A stretch of DNA of 64,000 nt from Kappaphycus alvarezii (lineage: Eukaryota; Rhodophyta; Florideophyceae; Gigartinales; Solieriaceae). The notes under the pieces are model-generated. The model saw only the letters and a program-made list of their open reading frames with translations. It had not been told where the DNA came from and ran no database searches. The stretch spans positions 62,001-126,000 of the forward strand of contig NADL03000773.1 in NCBI GenBank assembly GCA_002205965.3, in the 5' to 3' direction. The position numbers and the translations under genes are program-made. Numbering within the stretch: the stretch's first letter is position 1; every line of letters begins with the position of its first letter. Of the stretch, positions 1 to 10,532 are shown in pieces.

Positions 1-1705
1 CGACAAAAAATCTGTTCCTATCAGCACGCGCCTAACACAGTCATCATCTTTCCAGAAGAATTGAGCAGGTGACTCGCACCATGCCTGATATAAGATACTG
101 TTTGTAGTGTCAGGCTTCGACGGGAGGGTGGCCGCTGTAAGTGCTTCTGGGGACCTCCATGTTGTGTGGAGAATGACGGGTGGAGGCGCTGGAAAAATGT
201 GAATAGATGTCGATCCGCTTCCGCGTACGTGAGTAAACGGGATTCAGCGGCACCAGTCTCATGTTGGTCCATCTGTTCGGAGTCTATGAGGCTAGCCGTG
301 TATGAGGCAATATTCAACGTGGCAAGGGCGTGAATCCGTGACCGCCATAGAAGAGAGGCTAGAGCCACCTGTTAGTGTACCGTGTCCGTCATCGGCACAT
401 GATTTGACCGCGAGTAAAACCGCATCTGGTCTGTATCAAATTGTTGTGCGATGGCGGTTGTCACATTGGGCGGCGTTAGCTTAATTGCATGGCGTAGCTT
501 GCATGCAGAGGAGCAAAATAGGTGGAGATGGAACCGGACGCGTGCATCCCCGATCCCGTCTATCAGCGACAGTGTCCTGTTGCAGTCATCGATTTTCCTA
601 GAAAGGGAGTTCTCCATAAAAGAGGTCGACCCAGTCGGGGCACCGAAGAGGGGGCACCGAAGAGGTCGATGCCCGTGTTAGAGAAGTTCTCACTGGGGAA
701 GTGACGCAGTAAAGACGATATCTGGTTGACGGGTTGGGACGGCCAGAAAGGGCGTGTTTTGGCTGGATTTAGAAAGAAACCGTGGTCCGACCCTTTGGAG
801 CACAGGATCTCAACTGCGCTATCTAGGTCAGCGTGGGTGCCTATAAGAGTGAAGTAGTTGGCGTCCCAGCGATGGAGGCTTAGCTGCATGGTCTCTGCTA
901 CTGCTTTCGACAAGGGGTGCACTAAAAGAGAAAACATAAGCATGCTAGCTGAGTCTCCTTGTTGCGTTCTGGCTTCGCTGGGAATGTCCGGTGCATACGC
1001 CGCCGGCAGGATTAGCGACCGAGTTTGGCGGCGTAGACCATGTTCAAGAACCGACAGGGCGAGGGCACCTTGGAGGGCAGCGGATCGATCATCTGTTGCC
1101 GCGAGAATCTGTTGAATGCGTTGTGGTAGCGACCGATAGGAGCATGTAGGCGGCGTCCTCGCCTCGGCTACGGACTTGCCTCCGAACATCCTGAACAATG
1201 GAGTCAAGGCCAGAGGGGATAGCACTGGCGAGGTGAAGCGGGGCGAGGTAGTCTCGAATGTCATCCAGTGCTCGGTAAGAGAACTTTCGTCACCAGGCTC
1301 CGTAACGCCGTCCCAATGGCGATAGGGCGGATCTTATCTGGACGTGGTTGGATCGCGAGAAGCATCGCAGAGGAGATGAGCAGGATTGTGGCGTCAGGGA
1401 GGTCCCCAATAGCTAGTAGCCGCACAACGGAAGTAAGCACAAAGATCACCGTGAGCCTCTGCCATCATCCTGGTGTTCGCCTGGAGGTGTAGAAGCCGAG
1501 GGTACATGCGATCAGGCCCCGGGGCGGGGTTCTGATTCTGCCAGCGGACAGCACGAAGGACTGCAGCCTCAGTAATGTCATTCGGGAGTGGAACGTCTGT
1601 CGCGTTGAGTGGTGTGACCGGTGACGTTACGGGTGGGTGCAGCGCATGTAGGCGTTCCTGAACTGTTGGATCCCGAACGTCCGCGATGCGGGACTGATGC
1701 AACGT
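1..1705 (-). pseudogene. LINE A, reverse-transcriptase half (broken)
   Basis: Minus-strand fragments in several frames together resemble the RT region of a non-LTR retrotransposon. From the upstream end: a segment at about 1700-1394 with APGPDRMYPRLLHL, typical of the RT entry region; 1449-1261 with KIRPIAIGTALRSLVTK; 1264-563 with QGDSASMLMFSLLVHPL, where active enzymes usually read QGDPL; then 617-372 and 368-21 covering the post-RT part. The catalytic box that should read like YADD is degraded to YFTLIGTHADLDS, so the enzyme would be dead even without the frameshifts. The element runs off the left window edge. Its upstream part lies beyond the nested Ty3 element at 7109-8209, in the same orientation. 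Family assignment is by motif order only. Confidence 0.8.
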
Positions 1706-2021
1706 TGTAGCAAGGGATTGCTGCATCGAGATTCGGAACCCGTACGCTTCTTGCCCGTACGCTTCTTGCCAAGTAACCAAACTGTTGACATTTGGCAGTT
1801 CTCCACCATATCAAATGATAACTACGTTGTGCCTCTCGCAACGTGGTGCATTACGGTGACTCTCGATGATTGAGAGTAGTTGAAAAAATCTCGCACGTAC
1901 GAGAGTAAGAGGCATTGACGGTAGTATAAATAGTTGACTTTCCATAGTCGATACCATAAAAGAAAAAGGAATCATCGGTCTACAACGTAACAAAAACGCG
2001 CAAAGCTCTCAGATTCGCCCA
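1706..2021 (+). repeat. 5' LTR of Ty3 element 1
   Basis: 316 bp, starting TGTAGCAAGG and ending CGCCCA. It matches 6803-7103 apart from scattered substitutions and a 15-bp tandem duplication of CGTACGCTTCTTGCC at 1741-1770, present once in the 3' LTR. The 15-bp length difference between the LTRs is fully explained by this unit. A TATA-like TATAAATA at 1925-1932 is a plausible promoter. I see no convincing tRNA primer-binding site directly after 2021. Confidence 0.85.
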
Positions 2022-2317
2022 GTGATCACTTCTCATTGAAGTTGAAGTACAGTGCTGTCATCTAGGCTGTATCGTTGCCCAATCCGGTCATGACAGTACC
2101 GAATAACCTAGCTGGACTAGAGCATATTCCGATCCAGTCTTCGCCACCTACGTTCGTGTCTACGTCCGTTGACCATCCCCGTTTGGTCAACCCAGATGCC
2201 GATTCAATCCGTACCTTTTTACGCCAATATTAAAACTACAAGAAAGAAGTATTAGCTCGTGCCCGTCAACTAACAGCAGAGAATTCTACATTAATCGAGC
2301 CCATACGGGCAGTTAGT

Positions 2318-3152
2318 TTGAAATTCTGCGTAGACCCCGAATGGCTAGAGTCTTGTGTAGACCTTGGCCTTATTCCCAATGCTACTCATATTGCAAGTTT
2401 ATCTGATGAGACTCTGTGTGAGTACCTACAAGGTAAAGCAGAGGAAAGTAAGCAGAACCTTACGGTATCTACCTTAGATGCCATCATTGGCAAGGAGCTC
2501 AATATGTTTATGGCAGATCGTTCTGCAAAATCTAGAATGGAATCCCGTTTCGTTTCGTATACGTCCATTTTACGCCCTAATGGACTAAGCTGGATCGTCA
2601 AGGACAACCAGAGTACTGCTGTATCACATGTTCTGTCCGCTATCGAACCGAAAGTATTACGTGAAAGGCTTGAGTCCGATCTGGATTTCGCCTATGCAGA
2701 GTTAAAAATGACTTCAGAGGTTTTATGAACCACGCTATCAAGCTATCTGTCGCCTTCGAGCTACTCGATACAGGGCCAAAGAAAGACAACGGCAAAAATC
2801 GCCCAGGAAGTAGGGGCATTACAAGAAACGGCCCGGGAAGAAACCCTAAGACAAATGTAAATAACAAGGAAACCGGTGAAAAACCAGGTGCAGCTTCAGA
2901 ACATGGGACGCTTACATCCTGACCGTTCCCAGCCTGCGAGAGCGAAGGGATTCGACATTGGATCAACGACTGTCCTCCGCGACGGACGAAGAAAAAGCAA
3001 ACATGAAGGCAGAAATTGCAGCCCGCCGGAATAAGAAAACACAGGACGGCAAGGCGAGTGGATCCGCCGGCCGTATCAAGAATGAAGCTTTCAGTAAAAC
3101 TAAACTCGATTCTCCTTCATGCCCATTACCGTCTCAGACGGCATGGCATTGA
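2318..3152 (+). pseudogene. gag remnant of Ty3 element 1
   Basis: Three open segments in three frames (2318-2728, 2725-2922, 2958-3152) between the 5' LTR and the protease. The first gives a mostly polar, alpha-helical-looking product. The third is lysine-rich. No zinc knuckle is visible. Position is the main reason for calling this gag; sequence similarity was not tested. Frameshifts make it non-functional as it stands. Confidence 0.5.
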
Positions 3153-3159
3153 TGGAGAC

Positions 3160-3562
3160 CTAAGGGCGCTGTGACGACGGCAGTGACTACAGTTTAGTGT
3201 CGCTTAAGCTAGCTGAACGTGCTGCACTCATCGGAATATGGAAGCTGCGTAAGATCAAACCTGTACGTCTTAAGGTTGCCCTCCAGAAAGGTAACCAAGC
3301 AGAAGTATTCGAATTTTCGAGGACTTGGACCTCTCCTCGACCCATACTACACCTTTCTTCTGGACAACTGGCGCTTTCCAACATAACGTACCTCGTTTCT
3401 GATGATTATCTGGCCTGCGAAGAATTACTTATAGGTCGCCCTATTCTACAATATCTGAGAGTGGATACCACAAAATTGCTGGAAAGCAACAGATCCCTGT
3501 TAGATGGGGCCGACTGCTCCCATGTCGGAAATACGACTGCCTCTGACGATGGGGTTACGTGA
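3160..3562 (+). pseudogene. aspartic protease remnant of Ty3 element 1
   Basis: The retroviral-type active site appears at about 3173-3195 as DDGSDYSLVS. In relatives the motif reads D-T/S-G followed by S-D-Y; here the middle Thr/Ser is replaced by Asp. The second conserved block, ELLIGRPILQYLRVDT, lies at about 3420-3465 and corresponds to the flap-to-C-terminal region. The product would process the Gag-Pol polyprotein inside the particle. The changed active site and neighbouring frameshifts make activity unlikely. Confidence 0.65.
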
Positions 3563-4720
3563 ATCGCGTTATGATAGCACGATTGAATCACATGTCTGAG
3601 GATTCAGATGAAACAAGACAAAACACCCCGCGGCAAACCGTCAACTACTACAAGGCTCGTATGGAAACGGACCCGTTTCCGGATCCCTCCCTGCTGGATA
3701 TAGTCGATTCAGAACAACACATAGACATTCAAGCAGCTATAGATGAAATGTTGCAGGTTGCAGAAAAGAAGAATTTATCTGGTGAACCTTTATCGAGACT
3801 TCACAAAATAGTGAAACAGCATTCTAACGTGTTCAGGACTTCTCTATCATCGGTCCAGCCGCGAAAGTGACTCAGTTGATTATTAAGCTCACTCCCGATG
3901 CAAAACCAATTAGAGTCCGTTTGCGTAACTACTCCGAGAACAGAAAGAGTTCCTGGACAATTTCGTTTCCTCTCTAGTCTGGTGTGGCATGGCATATCCA
4001 AACCCGACTTCTCCTTGGGCGTCTGCTCCACTCTTAGTTCCCAAACCTGGCCCGGCGAAGTTTCGCTTTACAGTAGACTTGCGGCCAATTAACAAGTATA
4101 AAGTTTGGCACCAATTTCCAATGCTGAACCTCGAGGAAGAGATTTCGAAACTCGCGGGCTCGAATTTTCACGCCACGCTCGATTTTTCGCATGGATATTG
4201 GCAGCTACCACTCGCCGAGGAATCCCAACAGACTCAATCATTCATAACTCCATCTGGAATCTACACTCCCACCCGGTTCTTACACGGTACAACTAATGCA
4301 GCAACCCATATGTAGTCCTCTCTGGCCAAATTTATCCCCGATGATTTAGCGCAACACTTACTCCGATGGTTGGACGACGTCTTTTTGCACAGTGATACAA
4401 TCAGCGGCCTTCTAACACTGGTCGAACGGTTTTTTAAAATCTGTTTGAATCACTCCCTGCGCCTGCACCCTGCAAAATTTGTTCTATTTTCCACCTCTAT
4501 CCGTTGGTGCGGAAGGTTGATTTCATCGGATGGGATCAAGTACGATCCAAGAAGCCTCGACGCTCTTGTCGAAATTCAACCTCCGACAAATGGTGCACAT
4601 TTGCAGCAGTTTCTTTGTGCGCTTTAATGGGTGAAGACCGGCATACCCAACTTCTCTGACTTGATTGGGCCGTTACATAACTTCATGCAACACGTTTATG
4701 ACCTAGCAGGAAGGCGGACG
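3563..4720 (+). pseudogene. reverse transcriptase remnant of Ty3 element 1
   Basis: The palm and fingers of a Ty3-type RT are readable: APLLVPKPGPAKFRFTVDLR near 4035, then DFSHGYWQLPL near 4181, and the catalytic YxDD equivalent WLDDVFLHS near 4366-4392. Two in-frame stops interrupt one frame: TAG at 4313 and TAA at 4625. Element 2 has glutamine at both places (LQSKLAA and CAMQWMRSG), so each is explained by one C-to-T change in a CAG or CAA codon. The catalytic aspartates survive, but the protein cannot be made whole. Confidence 0.85.
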
Positions 4721-4739
4721 TCTGTTTCCGTCCCCGAAT

Positions 4740-5300
4740 CAATCTAGCCAAATCTGGATGGTCAGAAAAAGAACAACTCGCCTTCGGAGAATGCAAGAAG
4801 GCACTCGCAAATCAGGTAACATTGAGTCACCTCGACGATACACAACGGCTTTCACTTTATACTGACGCTTCCGACTTCGTTTGGTCAGGTATATTGACCC
4901 AGGTACCTCCAGAGGACCTCTAACTAACCCATATGAAGCGAAGGCATAGCCCTTTGGCGTTCTGTTCCGGACGCTTCAACAAGACCCAGCTCGGATGGTC
5001 TACAATCGAGAAGGAGGCTTTCGCCGTGATGGCCACAATACAGCGAACGCATTGGCTTGTTTCGACACCGCCCGTTTTTGACTTACACACAGACCATAAC
5101 AACTTAATATTCCTATTTGACCCTCTATCTGTCGTACCAGATCTCTCTCAATCATTCGTGCGAAAAGTTCTACGTTGGGCAGTCAGACTGAGCATGTATA
5201 CATACACCTGTTTACATATCAAGGGCCCAGAAAACGTTTGGGCAGATCTTCTCACTCGATGGACTACACTGAAGACAGTACGTCGACTCGTCCGCATCCC
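4740..5300 (+). pseudogene. RNase H remnant of Ty3 element 1
   Basis: The RNase H fold is recognisable over two frames. The first catalytic Asp lies in SLYTDASDF near 4855. After a stop at 4921 and a frame change come QLGWSTIEKEAFAV near 4990 (catalytic Glu), DLHTDHNNLIFLFDP near 5080 (catalytic Asp) and ENVWADLLTRW near 5232 (final Asp). It would degrade the RNA strand during reverse transcription. All catalytic acids are present but the frame is broken. Confidence 0.8.
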
Positions 5301-6200
5301 CGAACTCACATCTTCATCAGCTAAAGAATTTGAGTGGATATCTGCAGACGAAATAGCGAACGCTCAAGAGACCTCGAACCAGCAACGTCCAAGAAATCTG
5401 AAACTCGCTAACGAACTTTGGGTTAGCCCCCATGGCACTATTTGGATACCGGAAGATGCATCCGACCTACAGTTAAGACTATGCATTATTGCACACACTG
5501 GACCAAGCGGCCACCGTGGCCCTATTCCAACCGAGCAAGCTCTCCGTTCAAGATAATTTTGGTCTACGTTAACAGCAGACATCAGGTCCTTCATCCGCGG
5601 TTGCATACACTGTCTTTCGACAGTCGGGGGAAAAAAGTACTACGTCCATTTCGTCCTGCTGTGCACGGAACTGCACCTAACTACCTTCTGCAGTTCGACT
5701 ACTTGGAAATCGGGAAAAGCCGAACAGGTGAGAAGTATAGTTTAATGTAACGGACGACCATTCCGATTACAAATGGTTATTTACTTTTACGAGTAAATCT
5801 GCTGAGAATGCTGCTCTTGCTATCATAGACTGGCGTGCAGCCTTCTCAGTGCCGAAGGGCCACATGTCTGATGGCCCCACGCACTTTAGTAATGAAACGC
5901 CGCGGCTAATCCGCAAGGGACTCAAGGTCCCCGCCACTTTACCGTCCCTTACACACCGTGGAGCAACGGCGCTGTAGAGCGTCTCGCCAAAGAAGTAATT
6001 CGTGTTTTCCGCGCTGTGGTCTCTGAATTGCAAATGGAACTGGATGAGTGGCCTAACCTTGTGCCCCTAGTCCAAAGTGCTCTGAATAATACTCCGTCTC
6101 CTCATCGCGCGGGCGTAGTCCCAGTTACATCATTTACAGGGATGTAGCCGTACCCTCCGATAATCACGTTCCTGAGGTCATCTACATGTTCTCCCATCAC
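5301..6200 (+). pseudogene. integrase zinc and core domains of Ty3 element 1 (broken)
   Basis: An HHCC zinc-binding module is visible: IIAHTGPSGHRG near 5485 and GCIHCLS near 5597, interrupted by TAA at 5554-5556. The core follows in shifted frames: FDYLEIG near 5698 (first Asp), MSDGPTHFSNE near 5865 (second Asp) and WSNGAVERL near 5965 (Glu). The three acidic residues that define the DDE integrase fold are therefore all present across frames. It would insert the cDNA into the genome; at least two frameshifts prevent that here. Confidence 0.8.
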
Positions 6201-6228
6201 CATGACGTAGCTGAAATATGAAAGGGCA

Positions 6229-6807
6229 TTGAATGTAGAAACTCTGAAGCAAAGAATCTCGGAGTTGCGTTTATCGGTTCAGAAGTCTTTACAATGCAAT
6301 CGAGAACGATCGCGGCTAGCCGCCTCGCGTGGAACGCTGGCGAATTTCTCCGAAGGAGACTTTGTCCTCGTTGCTAGAGAAGACTTTAATGCAAATGAAA
6401 AACTTGCCCTAAGATGGCGATGCCCTCGCAGAATTGTCAAGGCTTTAAATGAATACGTTTTTCAAGTCGAGGATTTAAGCAATGGCGTATTAGAAGACAT
6501 TCACGCGTCTAGATTGAAGTTTTATTCTGATAAGAGCCTGAACTCTAGCGCTATTATGTCGCATGCCCTTTCCTCCGAGCGAGGCATGCCAGTCGCCGGG
6601 CTAATGAAATTGATGGACACAAAGGATGGTATGAAGGTACATGTTCGTTGCCACGGATTTCCCGACTCTGAGGATAGTTTCGAATCGTTTGAGTCGATCT
6701 ATGAAGATGTTCCAAAAATGGTAAAGCGTCTTCTAAGCCGCAAGAACACTGAGCCATCGGTAGCGGAAAAGGCACGTCGTGTTCATGGCATAAAGAGGGT
6801 AGTATAG
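6229..6807 (+). pseudogene. integrase C-terminal domain of Ty3 element 1
   Basis: A 192-codon open segment. It contains GDFVLVAREDF and LRWRCPRRIVKALNEYVFQV, the SH3-like domain that follows the integrase core in this Ty3 group, then DIHASRLKFYSD and a tail resembling a chromodomain (DSEDSFESFESIYEDVPKM). The same order is seen in element 2 at 23584-23990. Its stop TAG (6805-6807) overlaps the start of the 3' LTR, so coding runs to the LTR edge. The segment itself is open, but it is cut off from its upstream part by a frameshift. Confidence 0.8.
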
Positions 6808-7103
6808 CAAGGGATTGCTGCATCGAGATTCGGAACCCGTACGCTTCTTGCCAAGTAACCAAACTGGTGACATTTGACAGTTCTCCACCATATCAAATGA
6901 TAATTAAGTTGTGACTCTCGCAGCGTGTTGCATTACGGTAACTCTCGATGATTGAGAGTAGTTGAAAAAATCTCGCACGTACGAGAGTAAGAGGCATTGA
7001 CGGTAGTATAAATAGTTGACTTTCCATAGTCGATACCATAAAAGAAAAAGGAATTATCGGTCTACAACGTAACAAAAACGCACAAAGCCCTCAGCTTCGC
7101 ACA
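6803..7103 (+). repeat. 3' LTR of Ty3 element 1
   Basis: 301 bp, partner of 1706-2021. The first dinucleotide is TA instead of TG. It ends CGCACA directly before the target duplication AACGT (7104-7108). It lacks the 15-bp duplication of the 5' LTR. A small minus-strand ORF (6893-7075) inside it mirrors one in the 5' LTR and is a chance ORF. Confidence 0.85.
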
Positions 7104-7108
7104 AACGT

Positions 7109-8209
7109 TCTCGTTGCGCGTCGATATTGTGCGTCTTGGGCTAGATGTGCTGCTCGACGGAATTTTGGGTCCCGCTGAGGGTCATGGGGGAAAGCGGTGA
7201 CGGACAGACCGTTCTTTTCGGGTCCGATGATCTTGAACATCTTCTGTCCAGAGTTCGCCCCACTCGCCAGCGGTTGCTCGGCGAATGCGTTCACAAAGAC
7301 GGTGGCTTTGGGCGGACTGAAAACGCCATCCAGGTTAATTTATGAATACCCTCCGCACTCTTTTGTGCGACATTGTACAACCAATAAAGATTTACCACCA
7401 CATCCAGGTTCCCCCGTAGTGCGCGTCGCAGAACTGCGGTGGGAAGAAGGGGAAAAGGTTTGGGTGTTTTACGCTTGGAAGATATATCCGATCTACCCGA
7501 TGATTTTCCAGACAACCACAATCGACTCAAAAAGGGTATACCAACACAGTGGGAAGAAGGTGGATGCGAAGAAACGCAGAATGAACAGCATCAGCATTCC
7601 GTTGGTGGCAGGCCTCCCGGAAGAGCCGAAGGATCAAGATAGCCAAGCTGAGCATACAGATGGCCGGGATGCGGTCGAAGATTTTGGACAGCCTGAGCGG
7701 GCTGTACAGTGCGTCGTGGACAGACGGAAGGGGCACGGGCGGCAAGGGACGGTGTTCTCCGGACTCCATGATGACGACGTTTACGAGGAGTGGCCCGGGC
7801 GGGGCCGGAGCGGAGACCGAGTTGGCCGCAGGTTTGGGTCCAACGGAGTCATCTACCTGCATTTCTGCTAGATGGGCCGGGGCGGACGAGTCTCCTGTAG
7901 GAGGGTCGACGGTGTGAGTCGGGGCTTGGGCGGCTTGTCCGGCGGGGTTCCCTCTGCTGCGGCGGAGGAGGGGTGGACACCACGAGGGCTGCCGAGGGCG
8001 GGTGCACACCACGAAGGTGTCAGCACAATCCGCGACGGCGGCAGTGGCCTCAGCAACGGCAGCCGCTGAGCTGCGGTGCTTGGAGATGCGTGTGGCGGGG
8101 CGGTTGCGGTGGGCCGTGGGTGCGGCGGGGGTTGCTGCAGTGGTGGCCGAGAGGAGGACGACGGACGAGGTGGCGTCCGGGGTACCGTCATGGGAGGATT
8201 TTTTGGCAC
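7109..8209 (-). pseudogene. LINE A, N-terminal half (broken)
   Basis: Minus-strand coding in several frames. From 8209 comes a proline-rich opening (to about 7870). Next is a segment at about 7700-7560 with SKIFDRIPAICMLSLAILIL and a block resembling the region before RT in related LINEs. Last is 7294-7109, with RRAAHLAQDAQYRRATRTFV, similar to the Ala/Arg-rich helix that precedes RT. The reading continues at 1705 once Ty3 element 1 is removed. A 99-bp insertion with 11-bp flanking repeats (7451-7549) interrupts it. The organisation is inferred from motif order, and no complete ORF survives. Confidence 0.6.
7451..7549 (+). other. short inserted module with flanking direct repeats
   Basis: 99 bp between two copies of TGGGAAGAAGG (7440-7450 and 7550-7560), inserted into LINE A. 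It starts GGAAAAGGTTTGGGTGTT. A closely related module sits in LINE C at 25019-25086 (other strand), flanked by 8-bp repeats, and a shorter one at about 9466-9510. The copies share one end and differ in length at the other, as expected for truncated retroposed copies. No coding function is proposed. Confidence 0.6.
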
Positions 8210-8324
8210 TACGACGAAAGAAGAAAAGAAGAAGCTTTACTTCATTGAGTATCTATCGTGTACACTGCAAGACTAACTATACGGCTAAGAACTAACCGGA
8301 TGTTCTACGTCAGGCACGTGCAGT

Positions 8325-8830
8325 GGGGCTCACGATAGAATCGCCATTGCAACAGAAGACCACAGTTTGCAACTTGTGCGCTGATAAATGCGTCTGCGGA
8401 TCACTCCTGCGGTTGTGTTGAACTTCTCTGCGATGCGCGGGATGAAGTCTTCGAGGAACAGATAGAGACCGGGGATGGGCACCCAAGGAGTCGAAAGCCA
8501 GTGGCTGAAACTTGAAGTTCGGTTCCTGGAGGGTGTTGTGCGAAGGGGGCGGAATCCAACGTACCATTTTGCGCTCCAGGTCTTTGACTTTGTCTAGGTG
8601 GGCAATGTCGGCGGGGCCGCCGGCCATTTGTGTGGCCCTTGTGCGCACGCCTTGTTTGAACGGAGAGGCAACGGTAAGGTCGCAGCCTATGGGGCGGACC
8701 TGTTGGCCGGTGGCAGGGCGGGGGTTGTATGAGAATGTCTGCAGGGCGGATATTCGTTCCCGGGACAAGGAGCGAGACCTCGTATTGGCAGTCCAGGCCC
8801 GCAGCGCGAGCAACGTGGTAGGCAAAAAAG
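8325..8830 (-). pseudogene. LINE B, C-terminal end (5'-truncated)
   Basis: Minus-strand segment with PIGCDLTVASPF near 8690, matching the D-V-T-V-x-P block after the LINE zinc region, and PNFKFQPLAFDSLG near 8510, the conserved block near the end of LINE polymerases. After a frameshift the last part reads LYLFLEDFIPRIAEKF and AMAILS, with a stop near 8333. Related blocks occur in LINE C and LINE D. It is a decayed 3' fragment. Confidence 0.7.
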
Positions 8831-9775
8831 GAGCGAGGGCGGGCGGGAGCGGGCAGAGGCCTGGGAGAGGGCTTCAGTGGGGGCAGCAGAGGCGGGGGCC
8901 GGGGAGGGGGCTTCAGTTGGAGCGGCGGGGGCGGCTGTTATCGGGCCGTCAGGGGCATGTGTTGGGGCCGTTGTGATCGGTATGCTGTTCTCCGAGCGTG
9001 AAGATCGGAACCGGGATGAACCTGTTCCTGCCAGGTTCTCCGGCTATACAACGCCGAGTTCTTTTAGCCGATTAGCGTGGGGATCGTTAATCTCGTGCTG
9101 TGGTTGAAGGTTCTCTCCTTAATATGAGAAGGGGCCAGCGGGTTCACGAACGAGATTTCAAAGTAATCAGTGCTGCTAACAACGCTCGTTGCCCTGATAT
9201 CCCCCGGTCTTGTGTTCCTTGCCCGGCCGGGGTTTGACTGCGGGATGCCTTGCGCCTAGGCTGAGACCGTTATCCAGAAAAGTGACCTGGTCATCGTGGC
9301 GGTCAGTCTGTTGGGAGCCGTATCTGCTGTGGATGGGGTAGTCACGTGGATGTCCACGGTTTCCAGACACCCGACACTCGGGCAGGGGGTTCTTGATTAA
9401 AATAGGGCCTCACAAAAGTATTTCAGCCATACCGAGAAGGGCTGGGTTAATCCAATCCATTAACGGAGGAAACGGTTTGGGTGTTTTAATCTTAGAAGAT
9501 ATACTCGATCCATAACGTGCAGTGGGAGGAAATTGCACTCATTCCTTGAATCTTGAGAGTTTCGTGGAGGCCTGAACGGCTTGTATTCTCAACGTCCTCT
9601 CGACGCACGTGCAAATCGGATTTCGTTCCGCCCAACCCGTCGATATTTCGTCGCCGAGCCTCAACTATCTTAAGATTTCCTATCTGCTCCAGTGTCGTCG
9701 CTGCCCTCATAGCTCGCATGCTTTCACACGGCGAGGCTCTTTCTTTAGCATGAGCAACCAGTAATCCTTTGAATG
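8831..9775. other. GC-rich interval, no assignable gene
   Basis: GC-rich low-complexity sequence (G-rich at 8840-8960, containing AGGGGGCTTCAGT-like repeats), possibly the proline-rich upstream part of LINE B on the minus strand. A shortened copy of the dispersed module lies at about 9466-9510 between imperfect TCCATTAACG / TCCATAACG repeats. No other protein family is recognised. Confidence 0.4.
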
Positions 9776-9780
9776 GTACT

Positions 9781-10499
9781 TGATAGGGGTAAATCGTCGG
9801 GAGAAGAGATACTTAGAACCAACTACCCCAAGACGGAGGTGTTGCGAGCGACAAAAGTGCTACCGTGGTATAGTTGAACAAATAAAAAGGAGTGTATATG
9901 GGAGAGAGTTGAGAGGGCTACAAGCAAGTATAAAAGGGGCAGGGTCTACCACTGATGCTCTGCGACCAGCTTAGGAAAAAGTTTTCTAGGGTCTGAAGTT
10001 GACTCTCAACTTCCTACTACTCGGAGCTTGACCTGAAGTTGTCTGCCAACTTGCTTGACCTCTCAAGGAGGAAGCACTTTACTCAGCTTATATAGACTTT
10101 CGGCTAATCCTAAAGTCTCAATCAAACATACTAAATACCATAAAACGCATTCACGGGAATCGTGTGAACCAGAGAGACCATTAGAAGATATTTCCTCAAG
10201 GTAAATATCTAGGTGCCATACCCATGCCAGCCACCCATCGGCCAGGGGTGGGAATTGATGTGGCCATTATATAGACCTTTCAGAGTCACTCGTAGTATCA
10301 CCCACAACCTAGAACTGTACTGACATCCACTATGACAGCGTGTCCTAAAATAAAAAATCAACCGATGAATTTGCCACACTCACCCAAATTAAAAATATCT
10401 TGCAAATTCAAAAACTGTAAAAATATCTTCCCAGTTCCAATACTGTATACAATTATGGTCCTCATCTAAATTTTTTCGTGTGCGAATTTGCGCACATCA
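9781..10499 (-). repeat. 3' LTR of young Ty3 element
   Basis: 719 bp, the same as 16544-17262. In element orientation it opens with a 6-bp inverted repeat TGTGCG / CGCACA around six bases (plus strand 10479-10496). A TATA box (plus-strand TTATATA, 10088-10094) lies in its 3' half. That 3' half, of about 430 bp, is shared with the long acidic-protein LTRs at 17325-18765, 49072-50200 and 56070-57601. Confidence 0.95.
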
Positions 10500-10512
10500 C
10501 GCCCTCCCGCTC
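10500..10512 (-). promoter_or_regulatory. polypurine tract of young Ty3 element
   Basis: In element orientation GAGCGGGAGGGCG lies directly against the 3' LTR start. This is the expected place and composition for the primer of plus-strand DNA synthesis, though it contains two pyrimidines. Confidence 0.6.
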
Positions 10513-10532
10513 AAGACGAACGTCCCGGCTCG

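Larger units (their letters stand above)
1706..7103 (+). mobile_element. Ty3/gypsy element 1 (decayed, nested in LINE A)
   Basis: A 5398-bp LTR retrotransposon. The direct LTRs start TG (TA in the 3' copy) and end CA. The target duplication AACGT lies at 1701-1705 and 7104-7108. Removing it rejoins LINE A: coding resembling the region before RT ends at 7109 and the RT entry region resumes at 1705. The internal order is gag, protease, RT, RNase H, integrase, and a C-terminal integrase domain that ends on the first bases of the 3' LTR. Multiple frameshifts and stops, and diverged LTRs, indicate an old insertion. The domain style matches Ty3 relatives I associate with oomycetes and chytrids (from memory). 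Confidence 0.9.

Noticed and set aside
7868..8248. Plus-strand ORFs 7872-8295 in GC-rich sequence
   Set aside because: They are shadows of the proline-rich minus-strand start of LINE A, and their products are low-complexity Gly/Arg runs.
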